From: Actinoallomurus liliacearum
GTDB lineage: Bacteria; Actinomycetota; Actinomycetes; Streptosporangiales; Streptosporangiaceae
Length of the DNA stretch: 64,000 nt
Assembly (NCBI RefSeq): GCF_039542035.1
Contig: NZ_BAABHJ010000011.1
Location: 62,001-126,000, forward strand
Direction: 5' to 3'
Shown: positions 25,080-33,806 of the stretch, one piece after another
Position numbering within the stretch: position 1 is the first letter of the stretch
Layout of the letters: each line of letters opens with the position of its first letter
The notes under the pieces: generated by a model
Seen by the model: the letters and a program-made list of their open reading frames with translations, nothing else
Told to the model about the DNA's origin: nothing
Database searches by the model: none
Translations under genes and position numbers: made by a program

Positions 25080-27182
25080 TCAGCCGGCCGTCGGCGCGGC
25101 GCCGGTGCGCCTGAGCGCGCGGATCGCCTTGTCGGCGCCCGCGGCCTTGACGTCGACGAACGCCGGTGTGACGTCGAGCGGCACGCGGTAGCCGCGCAGG
25201 ATCTTCGGGCCCTGGACGACCGTACCGCGGTTGACGTCGAACCACTTCCCCGTCGGCAGGAACACGTCACGGGTGTCGCCGCTGCTCAGCTTCGGCGCGG
25301 CGAGCACGGCCGGGCCGAGCATCCACTCGTCGCTCACCGTGTACGCCCCGGCGTCCCTCGGGAAGTCGAAGAACAGCGGGCGCATGATCGGGTCACCGGT
25401 GGCGACGCTGTGCTTCACCTGGTCCCAGATGTAGGGCGCGAGCCGGCCGTGCGCCTGGACGGCGTCGCGGTACCGGTCGATGGTCTCCTGGTCGTAGGGG
25501 ACCGGCTTGCCGGTCTTCGGGTCGTTCGTTCCCGCCGGCGACGTCGAGGAGTACATCAGCGGCATCAGCGAGGCCGACTGGGCCCACCGGATGAGGACCT
25601 CCTTCGCCGGGGCGGGCTGGCTCAGCGAGCCGCCGATCATGTCGGTCTCGACGAACGGGTAGCCGATGGTGGAGATCGCGAGGTTCTGCGCGACCGAGGC
25701 GGCGAGGGAGTTCCAGCCGGTCCCCTTGTCCACCTGGCGGATGACGAAGCCGGTCTGCTGCGACCCGCTCCAGTGCACGCGGATGCCCGCGCCCTGCAGG
25801 TCGAACTGGTCGGCCAGTTGCGCGCCGAGCCGCTGGTAGTCGGCGCGCTGGTAGCCCTTGTCGGGCGCGCAGGTGTCGTCGAAGAAGCGGGTGTCGAACT
25901 TGAACCCGTCCACCCCGTAGGTGCTCATGAGCTTCTTGATGTTCGCGACGTACCAGGCCTTGGCGTCGGGGTTGGCCAGGTCGACGATGCCGGCGGTGCC
26001 GTTCCACCAGCTCACCGTGCACGGCTTGGTGGGGTCGGCCTTGTCCTTCAGCAGGTAGCCGTGGTCGACGGCGTACTGGTAGTTGGTGGAGTCCAGGTTG
26101 ATCCACAGGGTGACCCAGAGGCCGAAGTCATAGCCCATCGCGTGGATCTTGTCCGACATCGCGCGCGCGTCGGGGAAGGTCTTGGTGTTGAAGGTCAGGT
26201 TGCCGTAGTTGGACTCCCACCGGTCGTCGAGCTGGATCGTGTGCCCGGGGATGCCGTTGTCGTGCAGTTTCTGGGCGTAGTCGAGGAGCTTGGTCTGGTC
26301 GACCTTGGTGTAGAACTGCGCCCAGGAGTTCCAGAGCGGCTTCTCGAACTGCGTGTAGGTGGCGTCGCTCTTGGCGGGCTTGCCGACGACGCCGGTGTGG
26401 TCGCGGTAGACCTGGAAGGGGTCGGACTCCACGAAGACGGTCGCGTTGTAGGTGCCGCCGGAGGCGACGGTGAAGCGGCCGAGGCCGTCGTTCGCGTCGT
26501 TGATGGCGACGTCCATCACCTCGCCGGTGTCGACGAGCAGCCCGGTGGCGCTGGAGGTGTACCAGAACGGGTCGACCATCTCGTACGACGCCGGCCCGAA
26601 GGCGCTGTCGTGCACGTTGCCGGCGTCGAGCGGCCACGGCTGGTCCGTGGTCGGACCGCCCTTGGAGGTTGCCGCCTCGCCGTGGCCGTACCAGTGGCCC
26701 GCGGACTTCAGGTCGAAGGCGAGGCCCAGTTGGTCGGCGCTGCCGCCCTTGACGTTCCAGGACAGGGCGTACCGGTCGGGTTTCGGGGTGATCAGCGCCT
26801 CGGCGGTGACGCCGTCCCGGGTGGTGGCGGCGTCGAGGCGCAGGACGCCGTTCTTCCAGGACCAGTGGGTGACCTTGGTGGCCCGCTGCCACGCTCCGCC
26901 GGAGCGGAAGCGGAGGCCGCCGGTCGTACCGCCCGCGGTGGCCAGCACGGTGTGCCCGCCGCGTCTGGTCGTGATCGTCAGTGAGCCGGTGGCGACCTTG
27001 ACGGAGTATCCCGGCGCTCCGGCCGAGGCGGGCACCGTGAGGGTCACCGCGTGGGCATCGTGGGTGACCCGCGGGCCCGCGGTGGGCGCGGCGCCCGCGG
27101 CGGGCACCGCGGCGAAGGCGCCCAGCGTCAGGGTTGCGAGAGAGACGGCGATCGCGACCGGTCGGTCACGCCATGACAGCAC
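25080..27182 (-). CDS. Secreted glycoside hydrolase family 31
   Basis: The 700-residue exported enzyme has a Sec signal (to about residue 31, AAGA-APTA) and a GH31 (alpha/beta)8 core. The nucleophile region reads GVDGFKFDTRFF; IQLDDRW, GLWVTLWINLD and GYPFVETDMIGG are other conserved strands. GH31 includes alpha-glucosidases, alpha-xylosidases and related enzymes. The start is GTG 27182 with GGGAGG seven bases upstream. It is convergent with the GH8 gene, and both are secreted, so the pair may work on plant or microbial glucans. Confidence 0.92.
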   Translation of the reverse strand: MLSWRDRPVAIAVSLATLTLGAFAAVPAAGAAPTAGPRVTHDAHAVTLTVPASAGAPGYSVKVATGSLTITTRRGGHTVLATAGGTTGGLRFRSGGAWQRATKVTHWSWKNGVLRLDAATTRDGVTAEALITPKPDRYALSWNVKGGSADQLGLAFDLKSAGHWYGHGEAATSKGGPTTDQPWPLDAGNVHDSAFGPASYEMVDPFWYTSSATGLLVDTGEVMDVAINDANDGLGRFTVASGGTYNATVFVESDPFQVYRDHTGVVGKPAKSDATYTQFEKPLWNSWAQFYTKVDQTKLLDYAQKLHDNGIPGHTIQLDDRWESNYGNLTFNTKTFPDARAMSDKIHAMGYDFGLWVTLWINLDSTNYQYAVDHGYLLKDKADPTKPCTVSWWNGTAGIVDLANPDAKAWYVANIKKLMSTYGVDGFKFDTRFFDDTCAPDKGYQRADYQRLGAQLADQFDLQGAGIRVHWSGSQQTGFVIRQVDKGTGWNSLAASVAQNLAISTIGYPFVETDMIGGSLSQPAPAKEVLIRWAQSASLMPLMYSSTSPAGTNDPKTGKPVPYDQETIDRYRDAVQAHGRLAPYIWDQVKHSVATGDPIMRPLFFDFPRDAGAYTVSDEWMLGPAVLAAPKLSSGDTRDVFLPTGKWFDVNRGTVVQGPKILRGYRVPLDVTPAFVDVKAAGADKAIRALRRTGAAPTAG

Positions 27183-27257
27183 CCGCTACCTCCCGAGAGG
27201 AGTCGTCGGGCTGGCACCCCGAATCCGGCCCGAGCCTGATCATGATTAATCCTGCTC

Positions 27258-27286
27258 ATAGTTGGCCGCGAACGCGCACGTGTCAA
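27258..27286 (-). promoter_or_regulatory. Sigma-70 promoter of the GH31 gene
   Basis: On the minus strand, TTGACA (27281-27286) and AACTAT (27258-27263) are separated by 17 bp, about 75 bp before the GTG start. The -35 is a perfect consensus, rare in this GC-rich DNA. Confidence 0.55.
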
Positions 27287-27318
27287 CATTCCTGGCCGTG
27301 GCCGGTACGCGCGGCGGG

Positions 27319-28251
27319 TCAGGTCCACGCGGGCAACGCGTCGAGATGACGCAGGATGACGCCCTCCCGCAGCGCCCATGGGCAGATCATGACCTCGGGC
27401 AGTTCGAACAGGTCCATCGCGGCGTCCGCGACGATCGCCCCGGCGACGAGTTGCGGCGCCCGGCCCGGTGACACCCCCGGCAGCTCGGCGCGCTCGGCCG
27501 CGGTCATCCCGGCCAGCCGCTCGGCCCACTCGGTGAGGTCCGCGTGGCTGAGCACCCGCTGGACCAGGGGGCCCTGCCCGGTCGGGGCGGCCCCGGCGAT
27601 CCGCGCGAGCTGCTTGAACGTCTTGGACGTCGCCACGGCGTGGTCCGGCGTGCCGCGCCGGGTCACCCCCGAGACCTCGCGGCCGATCGCCGCCCGGACG
27701 TACTTGCGCAGCGCGCGCACCTCCTCGGGCGGCGGCGGATCGGCGGAGAACCAGTCACGGGTCACTCTTCCCGCTCCCAGCGGCAGGGAGGCCGAGAAGT
27801 CCGGGTCCTCGTCGGCGCCCGCGGCGATCTCCAGGGAGCCGCCGCCGATGTCCAGGAGCAGCAGCCGGCCGGCCGACCAGCCGAACCACCGCCGGGCCGC
27901 CAGGAACGTCAGCCGCGCCTCCTCCTCCCCGGGGAGCACCTGCAGGTCCACGCCGCTCTCGGCGCGGACCTTCGCCAGGACGTCCTCTCCGTTGGCCGCC
28001 TCACGGACCGCCGAGGTGGCGAATCCGATCAGCCGCTCCACTCCCTTGTCCTCGGCGATGCGCATGGCGTCCGCCACGAAGCTCTCCAGCAGCGCCGCGC
28101 CCTCCGCGGACAGCCGGTCGCCCTCCAGGTGCGCGGCCAGCCGCATCTCGTCCTTGTGGGAGAAGGCGGGTAGCGGCGCCGCGCCGTGGTGCGCGTCGAC
28201 CACCAGCAGGTGAACGGTGTTCGATCCGACGTCCAGGACACCGAGTCTCAT
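27319..28251 (-). CDS. Ppx/GppA-family exopolyphosphatase
   Basis: The 310-residue protein has the ASKHA phosphatase fold of the Ppx/GppA family. Phosphate loop 1 is LDVGSNTVHLLV (residues about 6-17), a central Glu lies in LPGEEEARLTFLAA, and loop 2 is LLDIGGGSLEI. Length matches the short actinobacterial Ppx proteins (PPX1/PPX2), which hydrolyse short-chain polyphosphate or pppGpp. It stands alone on the minus strand between the GH31 and TetR genes. Confidence 0.92.
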   Translation of the reverse strand: MRLGVLDVGSNTVHLLVVDAHHGAAPLPAFSHKDEMRLAAHLEGDRLSAEGAALLESFVADAMRIAEDKGVERLIGFATSAVREAANGEDVLAKVRAESGVDLQVLPGEEEARLTFLAARRWFGWSAGRLLLLDIGGGSLEIAAGADEDPDFSASLPLGAGRVTRDWFSADPPPPEEVRALRKYVRAAIGREVSGVTRRGTPDHAVATSKTFKQLARIAGAAPTGQGPLVQRVLSHADLTEWAERLAGMTAAERAELPGVSPGRAPQLVAGAIVADAAMDLFELPEVMICPWALREGVILRHLDALPAWT

Positions 28252-28379
28252 GGCCGCACGTTATCGGGCCGCCGCTGCCGCCCGCCCGGCGGCGTCCGGC
28301 CCGACCCGGCCGGGGACCGCTCCCCGGGCCGCCGCGCGAGCGACGCCCCGGTCCTGCGGGCTCTGGACCGAGGGACCGG

Positions 28380-29003
28380 TCAGCGGCCGATGCCGCGCAG
28401 CACGGCGGCGACCACGGCGTCGATCTCGTCCGGCGAGGCGGGCGCGGTGTCCGGCGCCCCGGCGTGCCGCAGCAACTGGGACAGGACCGTCTCGTGGCAG
28501 ACGCCGACCAGCATTCGCGCCGCCGGCTCCACCGGCGCGTCCGGGGCGAGCCGCCCCAGCTCGCGCTCGGCCCGCAGGTAGCCGATCAGCCGGTCCCGCC
28601 AGTCGTCCCCCGGCCGCACCAGGTCGGCGAACCGGGCGAGGACCTCGGGCTGGGCGAGCAGCCCGGCGAACGCCGGCAGGATCGCCCGGTGCAGGTCCAG
28701 ACCGTGCACGAGGTAGGCGCGCAGGTTGCCCTCGATGGTGCCGCCGCCCGGCTCGGGCAGCTCGCCGAGGGCACGCTCAACGGCCCGTACGCGGGCCCGC
28801 AGGGCGTGGGCCAGCAGTTCTTCCTTGTCGGCGAAGTGGTTGTAGAGCACTCCGTCGGCGACCCCGGCCGCGCGGGCGATCCCGCGCACGGTGAGCCCGG
28901 CCGTGCCGCGCTCGGAGATCAGGCGTTCGGCGGTGGCGATCAGGTGTGCGCGCAGGCTCTGCTCGCCGCCGTCGCGGAGCGCCGCCGCTCTTCTCGGTGC
29001 CAT
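28380..29003 (-). CDS. TetR-family regulator
   Basis: The 207-residue protein has an N-terminal TetR helix-turn-helix (ATAERLISERGTAGLTVRGIARAAGVADGVLYNHFADKEELLAHAL, about 23-70) and a C-terminal ligand domain of unspecified type. It lies 40 bp downstream of the methyltransferase gene on the same strand, so both probably share one transcript. The 30-bp palindrome before the methyltransferase is the likely target, making the pair autoregulated. Confidence 0.9.
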   Translation of the reverse strand: MAPRRAAALRDGGEQSLRAHLIATAERLISERGTAGLTVRGIARAAGVADGVLYNHFADKEELLAHALRARVRAVERALGELPEPGGGTIEGNLRAYLVHGLDLHRAILPAFAGLLAQPEVLARFADLVRPGDDWRDRLIGYLRAERELGRLAPDAPVEPAARMLVGVCHETVLSQLLRHAGAPDTAPASPDEIDAVVAAVLRGIGR

Positions 29004-29043
29004 CAGCAGGCATCGTAGTGAGCCGCGCGGGGAGCGGCGGCCC

Positions 29044-29883
29044 TCAGGCGGGGCGCCGCGCGGTCACCAGCCATGCCGTGCCGCGCAGCCGCACGCCGTC
29101 GGGCCTCGCGAAGGACCGGAGCACGGTCGCGAGGGCGTCGCTCGCCCGGGTCGCCGCCTCGGGGCTCGCCTGGCGCAACTGGTATCGGACGGGCCCCCAG
29201 TCACGGATGAACGCGGCGGCGTCGGCGACGTCCCGGCCCCAGGTCTGGTCCGCCTCGACGCGCGTGCAGTCGACCTCGCCGAATCCGGCCCCGGTCAGCA
29301 CCTCCCGTACGCGCGCGGGGTCCGCGAACGAGGTGGGGCCGCGGCCGTCGGGCCCGGTGGGCCGGGGCAGATGGGCGGCCATCGCCCCGAAGACGGCCCC
29401 CAGGTCGGTGCCCTCGAACCCGGTCAGGCACACGAACGCGAGCCGCCCGTCCGGCCGGAGCGCGCGGCCGATGTTGGCGAACGCGGCGACCGGGTCGGCG
29501 AAGAACATCACCCCGAACCGGCTGATCGCCGCGTCGAAGCCGCCCGCCGGGAACGCGTGGACCTGCGCGTCCGCCTGCTCGAAGGTCACGTTCGCCACGC
29601 CCTCCTCGGCCGCGCGGGCGCGGGCCCTGGCGAGCATCGGCGCGGACAGGTCGATCCCCTGGGCGCGGCCGGATCGGGCCGTACGGGCGGCGAGCCGCGT
29701 CAGCTGCCCGTTGCCGCAGCCGATGTCCACCACCCGATCCCGCTCGCCGATCGCGGCCGCCTCCAGGACGAACCGGTTGAACCCGCTGTTCACGGCGTCG
29801 TACCGGTCGGCATGGCCGGCCCAGTGCTCCCCCTCGTACCCGTTCCACGCCTCGGCCTGCACGGCATTGACGATCTGCGACAT
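29044..29883 (-). CDS. SAM-dependent class I methyltransferase
   Basis: The 279-residue enzyme has motif I VVDIGCGNGQLTRLAA (GxGxG-like, about 56-71), the acidic motif II GIDLSAPML, and an ISRFGVMFF post-motif. The N-terminal segment VNAVQAEAWNGYEGEHWAGHADRYD is typical of a subgroup of small-molecule methyltransferases. I start at ATG 29883; a codon ten residues further upstream lies inside the operator. It is first in an operon with the TetR gene. Substrate unknown. Confidence 0.9.
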   Translation of the reverse strand: MSQIVNAVQAEAWNGYEGEHWAGHADRYDAVNSGFNRFVLEAAAIGERDRVVDIGCGNGQLTRLAARTARSGRAQGIDLSAPMLARARARAAEEGVANVTFEQADAQVHAFPAGGFDAAISRFGVMFFADPVAAFANIGRALRPDGRLAFVCLTGFEGTDLGAVFGAMAAHLPRPTGPDGRGPTSFADPARVREVLTGAGFGEVDCTRVEADQTWGRDVADAAAFIRDWGPVRYQLRQASPEAATRASDALATVLRSFARPDGVRLRGTAWLVTARRPA

Positions 29884-29905
29884 CACGACCCACTCGACAG
29901 ACGAA

Positions 29906-29962
29906 ATGAACATGCGTTCATGAACGTATGTTCATAATGGTCCGATCGACGGCGGCCGTCAA
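29906..29962 (-). promoter_or_regulatory. Promoter and 30-bp palindromic operator of the methyltransferase-tetR operon
   Basis: On the minus strand TTGACG (29957-29962) and CATTAT (29934-29939) are 17 bp apart. Overlapping the -10 and the start site is a 30-bp palindrome (29906-29935) with arms ATGAACATGCGTTCA and TGAACGTATGTTCAT, one mismatch. This is a fitting TetR operator. The remaining DNA to 30075 shows nothing else I can support. Confidence 0.7.
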
Positions 29963-30077
29963 GAGTTCCGGCGCCGCACACCACGCATCGCACCCCGTCG
30001 ACAGCGGTGCCCACCCCGCCGCCGCACGCCCGCGCGAGCGCGGTCACCACTGTTTCCATGGGCGCCTCCACAGGGTC

Positions 30078-30139
30078 TTGACGACGGAACGGCTGCGTGA
30101 GAACGTTCTCTGCAATCGAAGCGAGAGAACGTTCTCTCG
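30078..30139 (+). promoter_or_regulatory. Promoter with twin LacI-type operators GAGAACGTTCTC
   Basis: TTGACG (30078-30083) could be the -35, with the -10 position (30101-30106) inside the first operator, GAGAACGTTCTC at 30099-30110. A second, longer palindrome, CGAGAGAACGTTCTCTCG, lies at 30122-30139, 26 bp centre to centre. The central AACGTT and symmetry fit a LacI-family protein, and a LacI gene is the fourth gene of this operon. Confidence 0.75.
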
Positions 30140-30268
30140 GTCGCCGACCAGCGTCGTTCGGCCTTCGGTCACGCGCGCGAACTCAGCACCGCGTCCGGCG
30201 CCTTCTCCCTCCACCAGCCCCGTTCGACCTCACGGCATGACGCCGTTCCCCGACGCATTGGAGAATCG

Positions 30269-31117
30269 ATGAGAAAGCTTTCCGCGGCACGAGCGGCGGT
30301 CGCCGCGATCGCGGTGTCCCTGCTCACGGTGACCGGCTGCGGCTCCGGTTCGAAGACGCAGTCCGCGCAGGCGGGCACCGCCACCGGCGTCGCCAAGGCG
30401 GGCGTCCTCAAGGTCGGCACCACCAACAACATGAAGCCGTACTCCTACGAGGAGAACGGCAAGCTCGCCGGCTTCGAGATCGACCTGATCGACGCCGTCG
30501 CGCAGAAACTGAACCTCAAGACGAGTTTCGTCTCCCTCGACTTCTCCGCGCTGCTGCCCGCCGTCAACAACCGGCAGTTCGACACGGTCGCCGCCGCCGT
30601 CGGCATCACCGCGCCGCGCAAGAAGATGGTCGACTTCTCCGACGGCTACCTCGCCGGCTACTTCGGCGTGCTGACCCGCCCGGACAGTGGGATCACCGCC
30701 GACGTCGGCACGGTGCGCGGCAAGAAGGTCGCGGTCCTGCAGGGCTCGATCGAGGACGCCAACACGAGCACCTTCATCCCCGGCGCGAACGTCGTACGGT
30801 TCCCCGACGACAACTCCGCCGACCTGGCCCTGAAGAACAAGCGGGTCGACGCGTTCTTCAACGACTTCGACCCGAACCTGGCCATCATCAAGAAGTACCC
30901 CGACCTGCACCTCGTCCAGCCGATCACCATCCCGGCGACGGCCTTCCCCGCCGGGTGGGCGGTGCGTAAGGGCAACACCACGCTGGTCACCGCGCTCAAC
31001 GGCGCGCTGAAGCAGGTCGTGGCCGACGGCACCTGGCTGAAGCTGTACAGGCAGTACTTCCCGCAGGACCCGGTGCCCACCGGCGGCCAACTGCCCCCCT
31101 ACACCGCCAAGGGGTAA
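30269..31117 (+). CDS. Polar amino-acid-type ABC transporter substrate-binding lipoprotein
   Basis: The 282-residue lipoprotein has a lipobox LTVTGC (Cys24) and a family 3 solute-binding domain: LKVGTTNNMKPYSYEENGKLAGFEIDLIDAVAQKL, then DFSALLPAVNNRQFDTVAAAVGIT and a C-terminal LKQVVADGTWLKLYRQYF. This family captures polar amino acids, opines and related amines. It is the first gene of the LacI-controlled operon and is followed by permease, ATPase, LacI, FAD oxidase and Gfo/Idh genes, which suggest a conjugated amino compound as substrate. Confidence 0.92.
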   Translation: MRKLSAARAAVAAIAVSLLTVTGCGSGSKTQSAQAGTATGVAKAGVLKVGTTNNMKPYSYEENGKLAGFEIDLIDAVAQKLNLKTSFVSLDFSALLPAVNNRQFDTVAAAVGITAPRKKMVDFSDGYLAGYFGVLTRPDSGITADVGTVRGKKVAVLQGSIEDANTSTFIPGANVVRFPDDNSADLALKNKRVDAFFNDFDPNLAIIKKYPDLHLVQPITIPATAFPAGWAVRKGNTTLVTALNGALKQVVADGTWLKLYRQYFPQDPVPTGGQLPPYTAKG

Positions 31118-31120
31118 GTC

Positions 31121-31870
31121 GTGAACGACCTTCTCCGGAACTTCTTCGACTGGCAGCTGATCCGCCAGGTGCTGCCGGACCTGCTGACCTACGGGCTGCG
31201 CAACACGCTGGTCCTCGCGATCCTGTCCTCGCTGCTGGGCAGCGTGATCGGGATGGTGCTGGCCGTCATGGGCCTGTCGCATCGTTGGTGGCTGCGGCTG
31301 CCGGCCCGGGTCTACACCGACCTGTTCCGCGGCCTGCCCGCGGCGCTGACCATCCTCATGGTCGGTGAGGGCGTGTTCTCGGCGCAGATCGGCTGGCTGG
31401 AGTCGCCGTACCCGGTGGCCATCCTGGCGCTGAGCCTGATGTCCGCCGCCTACATCGGGGAGATCTTTCGATCCGGGATCCAGAGCGTGGAGAAGGGCCA
31501 GGGGGAGGCGTGCCGGGCCCTGGGGATGACCCACGGCCAGGCGCTGCGCCTGGTGGTCGTGCCCCAGGGCGTACGGCGAGTGCTGCCGGCGATGGTCAAC
31601 CAGTTCATCGCCATCATCAAGGACTCCAGCCTCGTCTACTTCCTCGGCCTGGTCACCAGCCAGCGCGAACTCTTCCGCATCGGCCAGGACAGCTCGGTGG
31701 CCACCGGGAACCTGTCCCCGCTGCTGGCGACCGGCCTGTGTTACCTGCTGCTGACCGTCCCCCTGACCCACCTGGTGAATCACATCGACCGCCGGCTGCG
31801 CGAGGGCTCCCGCCGTGCCCTGGTCGCCGATGAGGCACCGGCCGTCAACGCGGAAGGAGCGCTCGCGTGA
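31121..31870 (+). CDS. Polar amino-acid-type ABC transporter permease
   Basis: The 249-residue inner-membrane permease has the HisM/GlnP fold, with the start of the family signature at TYGLRNTLVLAILSSLLGSVIGM and the EAA loop reading EACRALGMTHGQALRLVVVPQGVRRVLPAM. It begins at GTG 31121, three bases after the binding-protein stop, and overlaps the ATPase start by 4 bp. It probably works as a homodimer, since only one permease gene is present. Confidence 0.93.
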   Translation: MNDLLRNFFDWQLIRQVLPDLLTYGLRNTLVLAILSSLLGSVIGMVLAVMGLSHRWWLRLPARVYTDLFRGLPAALTILMVGEGVFSAQIGWLESPYPVAILALSLMSAAYIGEIFRSGIQSVEKGQGEACRALGMTHGQALRLVVVPQGVRRVLPAMVNQFIAIIKDSSLVYFLGLVTSQRELFRIGQDSSVATGNLSPLLATGLCYLLLTVPLTHLVNHIDRRLREGSRRALVADEAPAVNAEGALA

Positions 31871-32634
31871 CATCGTCACAGCCGGCCGCCACCACCGGGC
31901 GGCGTTACCGGGGCTCGTCGCTGGAGGCCCGCGACATCCGGATCAGGTTCGGGCCGCTGGAGGTCCTGCGCGGCGCCGACCTCCTGGCGCCCGCCGGGAA
32001 GGTCGTGTGCGTCATAGGCCCCTCCGGCTCGGGCAAGTCCACGATGCTGCGGTGCCTCAACGGCCTGGAGACGCGGACCTCCGGGCAGGTGCTGCTGGAC
32101 GGCGAGGACACCTCCACCCTGGACGTCAACGTGCTGCGGCAGCGCATCGGCATGGTCTTCCAGCATTTCAACCTGTTCCCCCACAAAACCGCGCTGCAGA
32201 ACGTTACGCTCGCCTTGACCACCGTCAAGAAGATGCCGAAGGACCAGGCCACCGCGACCGCCATGCAGCGCCTCAAGGACGTCGGCCTGGCCGACCGCAG
32301 CGGGCATCGGCCCGCGCAGCTGTCCGGCGGCCAGCAGCAGCGCGTCGCCATCGCCCGCGCCCTGGCGATGGAGCCCGAGGTCATGCTGTTCGACGAGGTG
32401 ACCAGCGCGCTCGATCCGGAGCTGGTCAAGGGCGTGCTCCAGCTGATGGCCGACCTCGCCCGCGGCGGGATGACGATGGTCGTCGTCACCCACGAGATGG
32501 GCTTCGCCCGTCAGGTCGCCGATACGGTGGTCTTCATGGACGCCGGTGTGGTCGTCGAGGCCGGTCCGCCCGAGCAGATCTTCGACGCGCCCGGGTCGCC
32601 CCGGCTGAAGAAGTTCCTGGCGCAGGTCCTGTGA
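31867..32634 (+). CDS. Polar amino-acid-type ABC transporter ATP-binding protein
   Basis: The 255-residue ATPase has Walker A GPSGSGKST, Q-loop MVFQHFNLFPHKT, signature LSGGQQQR, Walker B VMLFDEVTSALDPE and switch His in VVTHEMGFA. These match GlnQ/HisP-type subunits. It starts at GTG 31867 in a 4-bp overlap with the permease and ends in a TGATG overlap with the LacI gene. Confidence 0.95.
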   Translation: MTSSQPAATTGRRYRGSSLEARDIRIRFGPLEVLRGADLLAPAGKVVCVIGPSGSGKSTMLRCLNGLETRTSGQVLLDGEDTSTLDVNVLRQRIGMVFQHFNLFPHKTALQNVTLALTTVKKMPKDQATATAMQRLKDVGLADRSGHRPAQLSGGQQQRVAIARALAMEPEVMLFDEVTSALDPELVKGVLQLMADLARGGMTMVVVTHEMGFARQVADTVVFMDAGVVVEAGPPEQIFDAPGSPRLKKFLAQVL

Positions 32635-33734
32635 TGGCAGGCGATACGGGCGCCAGGAACGGCCGGCGACGCCCGACCGTGGCCGACGTCGCCCGCGAGG
32701 CCGGCGTCTCGGTGGCCACGGCGGGGCGCGCGCTCGGAAACTACGGCCGCGTCCGGGACGACCTGCGCGAACGTGTCCAGGAGGCCGCCGCGCGGCTGGG
32801 ATATGAGCCCAACGTCGTCGCGCGCAGCATGCGCTCCGGCGGCACCCGGAGCATCGGGTTCGTCGCGGCCGACATCGCCAACCCCTACTTCGCCGCCGCG
32901 ATGCGCGGGGTGTGCGACGTCGCCCACGAGGAGGGTTACGAGGCGATCCTGTTCAACGTCGACGACCGGCTCGACGTCGAACGCAACGCGATCAAGGTGC
33001 TGCTGGAGAAGCAGATCGACGGCATCGTCGTGTCGCCGATCTCGGTGACCGACATGGGCCACCTCCGGCGGGCCCAGGAGCGCGGCGTCCCGGTGGTGCT
33101 GCTCGACCGGACCAGCGCCAGGATGAACGCCGACAGCGTCGTCATCGACAACGAGGCCGCCGCCTACGGCGCGATGGCGCACCTGCTGGAACTCGGGCAC
33201 CGGCGGGTGGGCCTGGTCGCGTCCGTGGTTCCGCACGAAGGGCCGGAGCTGGTCGTTCGGGAGGACACCGGGAGGCTGGGCGTACGGGGCGCGGTGCGTC
33301 CCTCGATCGACCGCATCCGCGGATACCTCGCCGCGCTGGACGCCTACGACGCCGTCTCGGCGCGAGAGCTGGTCCGCTTCACGAGCCTCGACGCGGTCCG
33401 GTACGCCGAAGCGGAGGCCGATGCGCTGTTGATGCTGGCCGAGCCGCCCACGGCCGTGTTCGCCGCCGACAACGTCACCACCCAGGGGGTGTTCACGGCC
33501 GCGCGCAAGCGGGGCGTGAAGATCCCCACCGAAGTGTCGCTGGTCGGATTCGACGACCTGGACTGGACCGCCCTCGTCGACCCGCCGGTGACCGTGGTGG
33601 CCCAGTCCCCCATGGACATGGGCCGCACCGCCGCCGAGCGTCTGTTCCGCCGCATCAGGGGAGAGGACCGCCCGGGCGCGCGGATCGTTCTTCCGACCCG
33701 CCTTGAGGTCCGGTCCAGCACCGCCCCGCTCTGA
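32634..33734 (+). CDS. LacI-family regulator of the amino-compound operon
   Basis: The 366-residue protein has a LacI helix-turn-helix at residues about 14-60 (PTVADVAREAGVSVATAGRALGNYGRV) with a linker hinge, then a periplasmic-binding-protein-like effector domain (IGFVAADIANPYFAAAMRG, DGIVVSPIS, VSLVGFDDLDWTALVDPP). About 15-20 residues after VASVVPHEG form an insertion relative to typical members. The start overlaps the ATPase stop. It most likely binds the two GAGAACGTTCTC sites upstream of the operon and so represses its own synthesis. Confidence 0.92.
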   Translation: MAGDTGARNGRRRPTVADVAREAGVSVATAGRALGNYGRVRDDLRERVQEAAARLGYEPNVVARSMRSGGTRSIGFVAADIANPYFAAAMRGVCDVAHEEGYEAILFNVDDRLDVERNAIKVLLEKQIDGIVVSPISVTDMGHLRRAQERGVPVVLLDRTSARMNADSVVIDNEAAAYGAMAHLLELGHRRVGLVASVVPHEGPELVVREDTGRLGVRGAVRPSIDRIRGYLAALDAYDAVSARELVRFTSLDAVRYAEAEADALLMLAEPPTAVFAADNVTTQGVFTAARKRGVKIPTEVSLVGFDDLDWTALVDPPVTVVAQSPMDMGRTAAERLFRRIRGEDRPGARIVLPTRLEVRSSTAPL

Positions 33735-33806
33735 CGCGCCGCCGCATCGCTCTCTGTGCGCCGTCTCCGTACGGCATCGCTACTCGATTCATTGAAAGGC
33801 TCTGTC

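Noticed and set aside
24966..26984. Long open frame antisense to the GH31 gene
   Set aside because: The GH31 protein on the other strand has a signal peptide and catalytic motifs; this frame has neither a ribosome-binding site nor a recognisable domain.
29883..30071. 62-codon frame between the methyltransferase and the amino-acid transporter operon
   Set aside because: It runs across the methyltransferase promoter and operator, has no ribosome-binding site and shows no family pattern.
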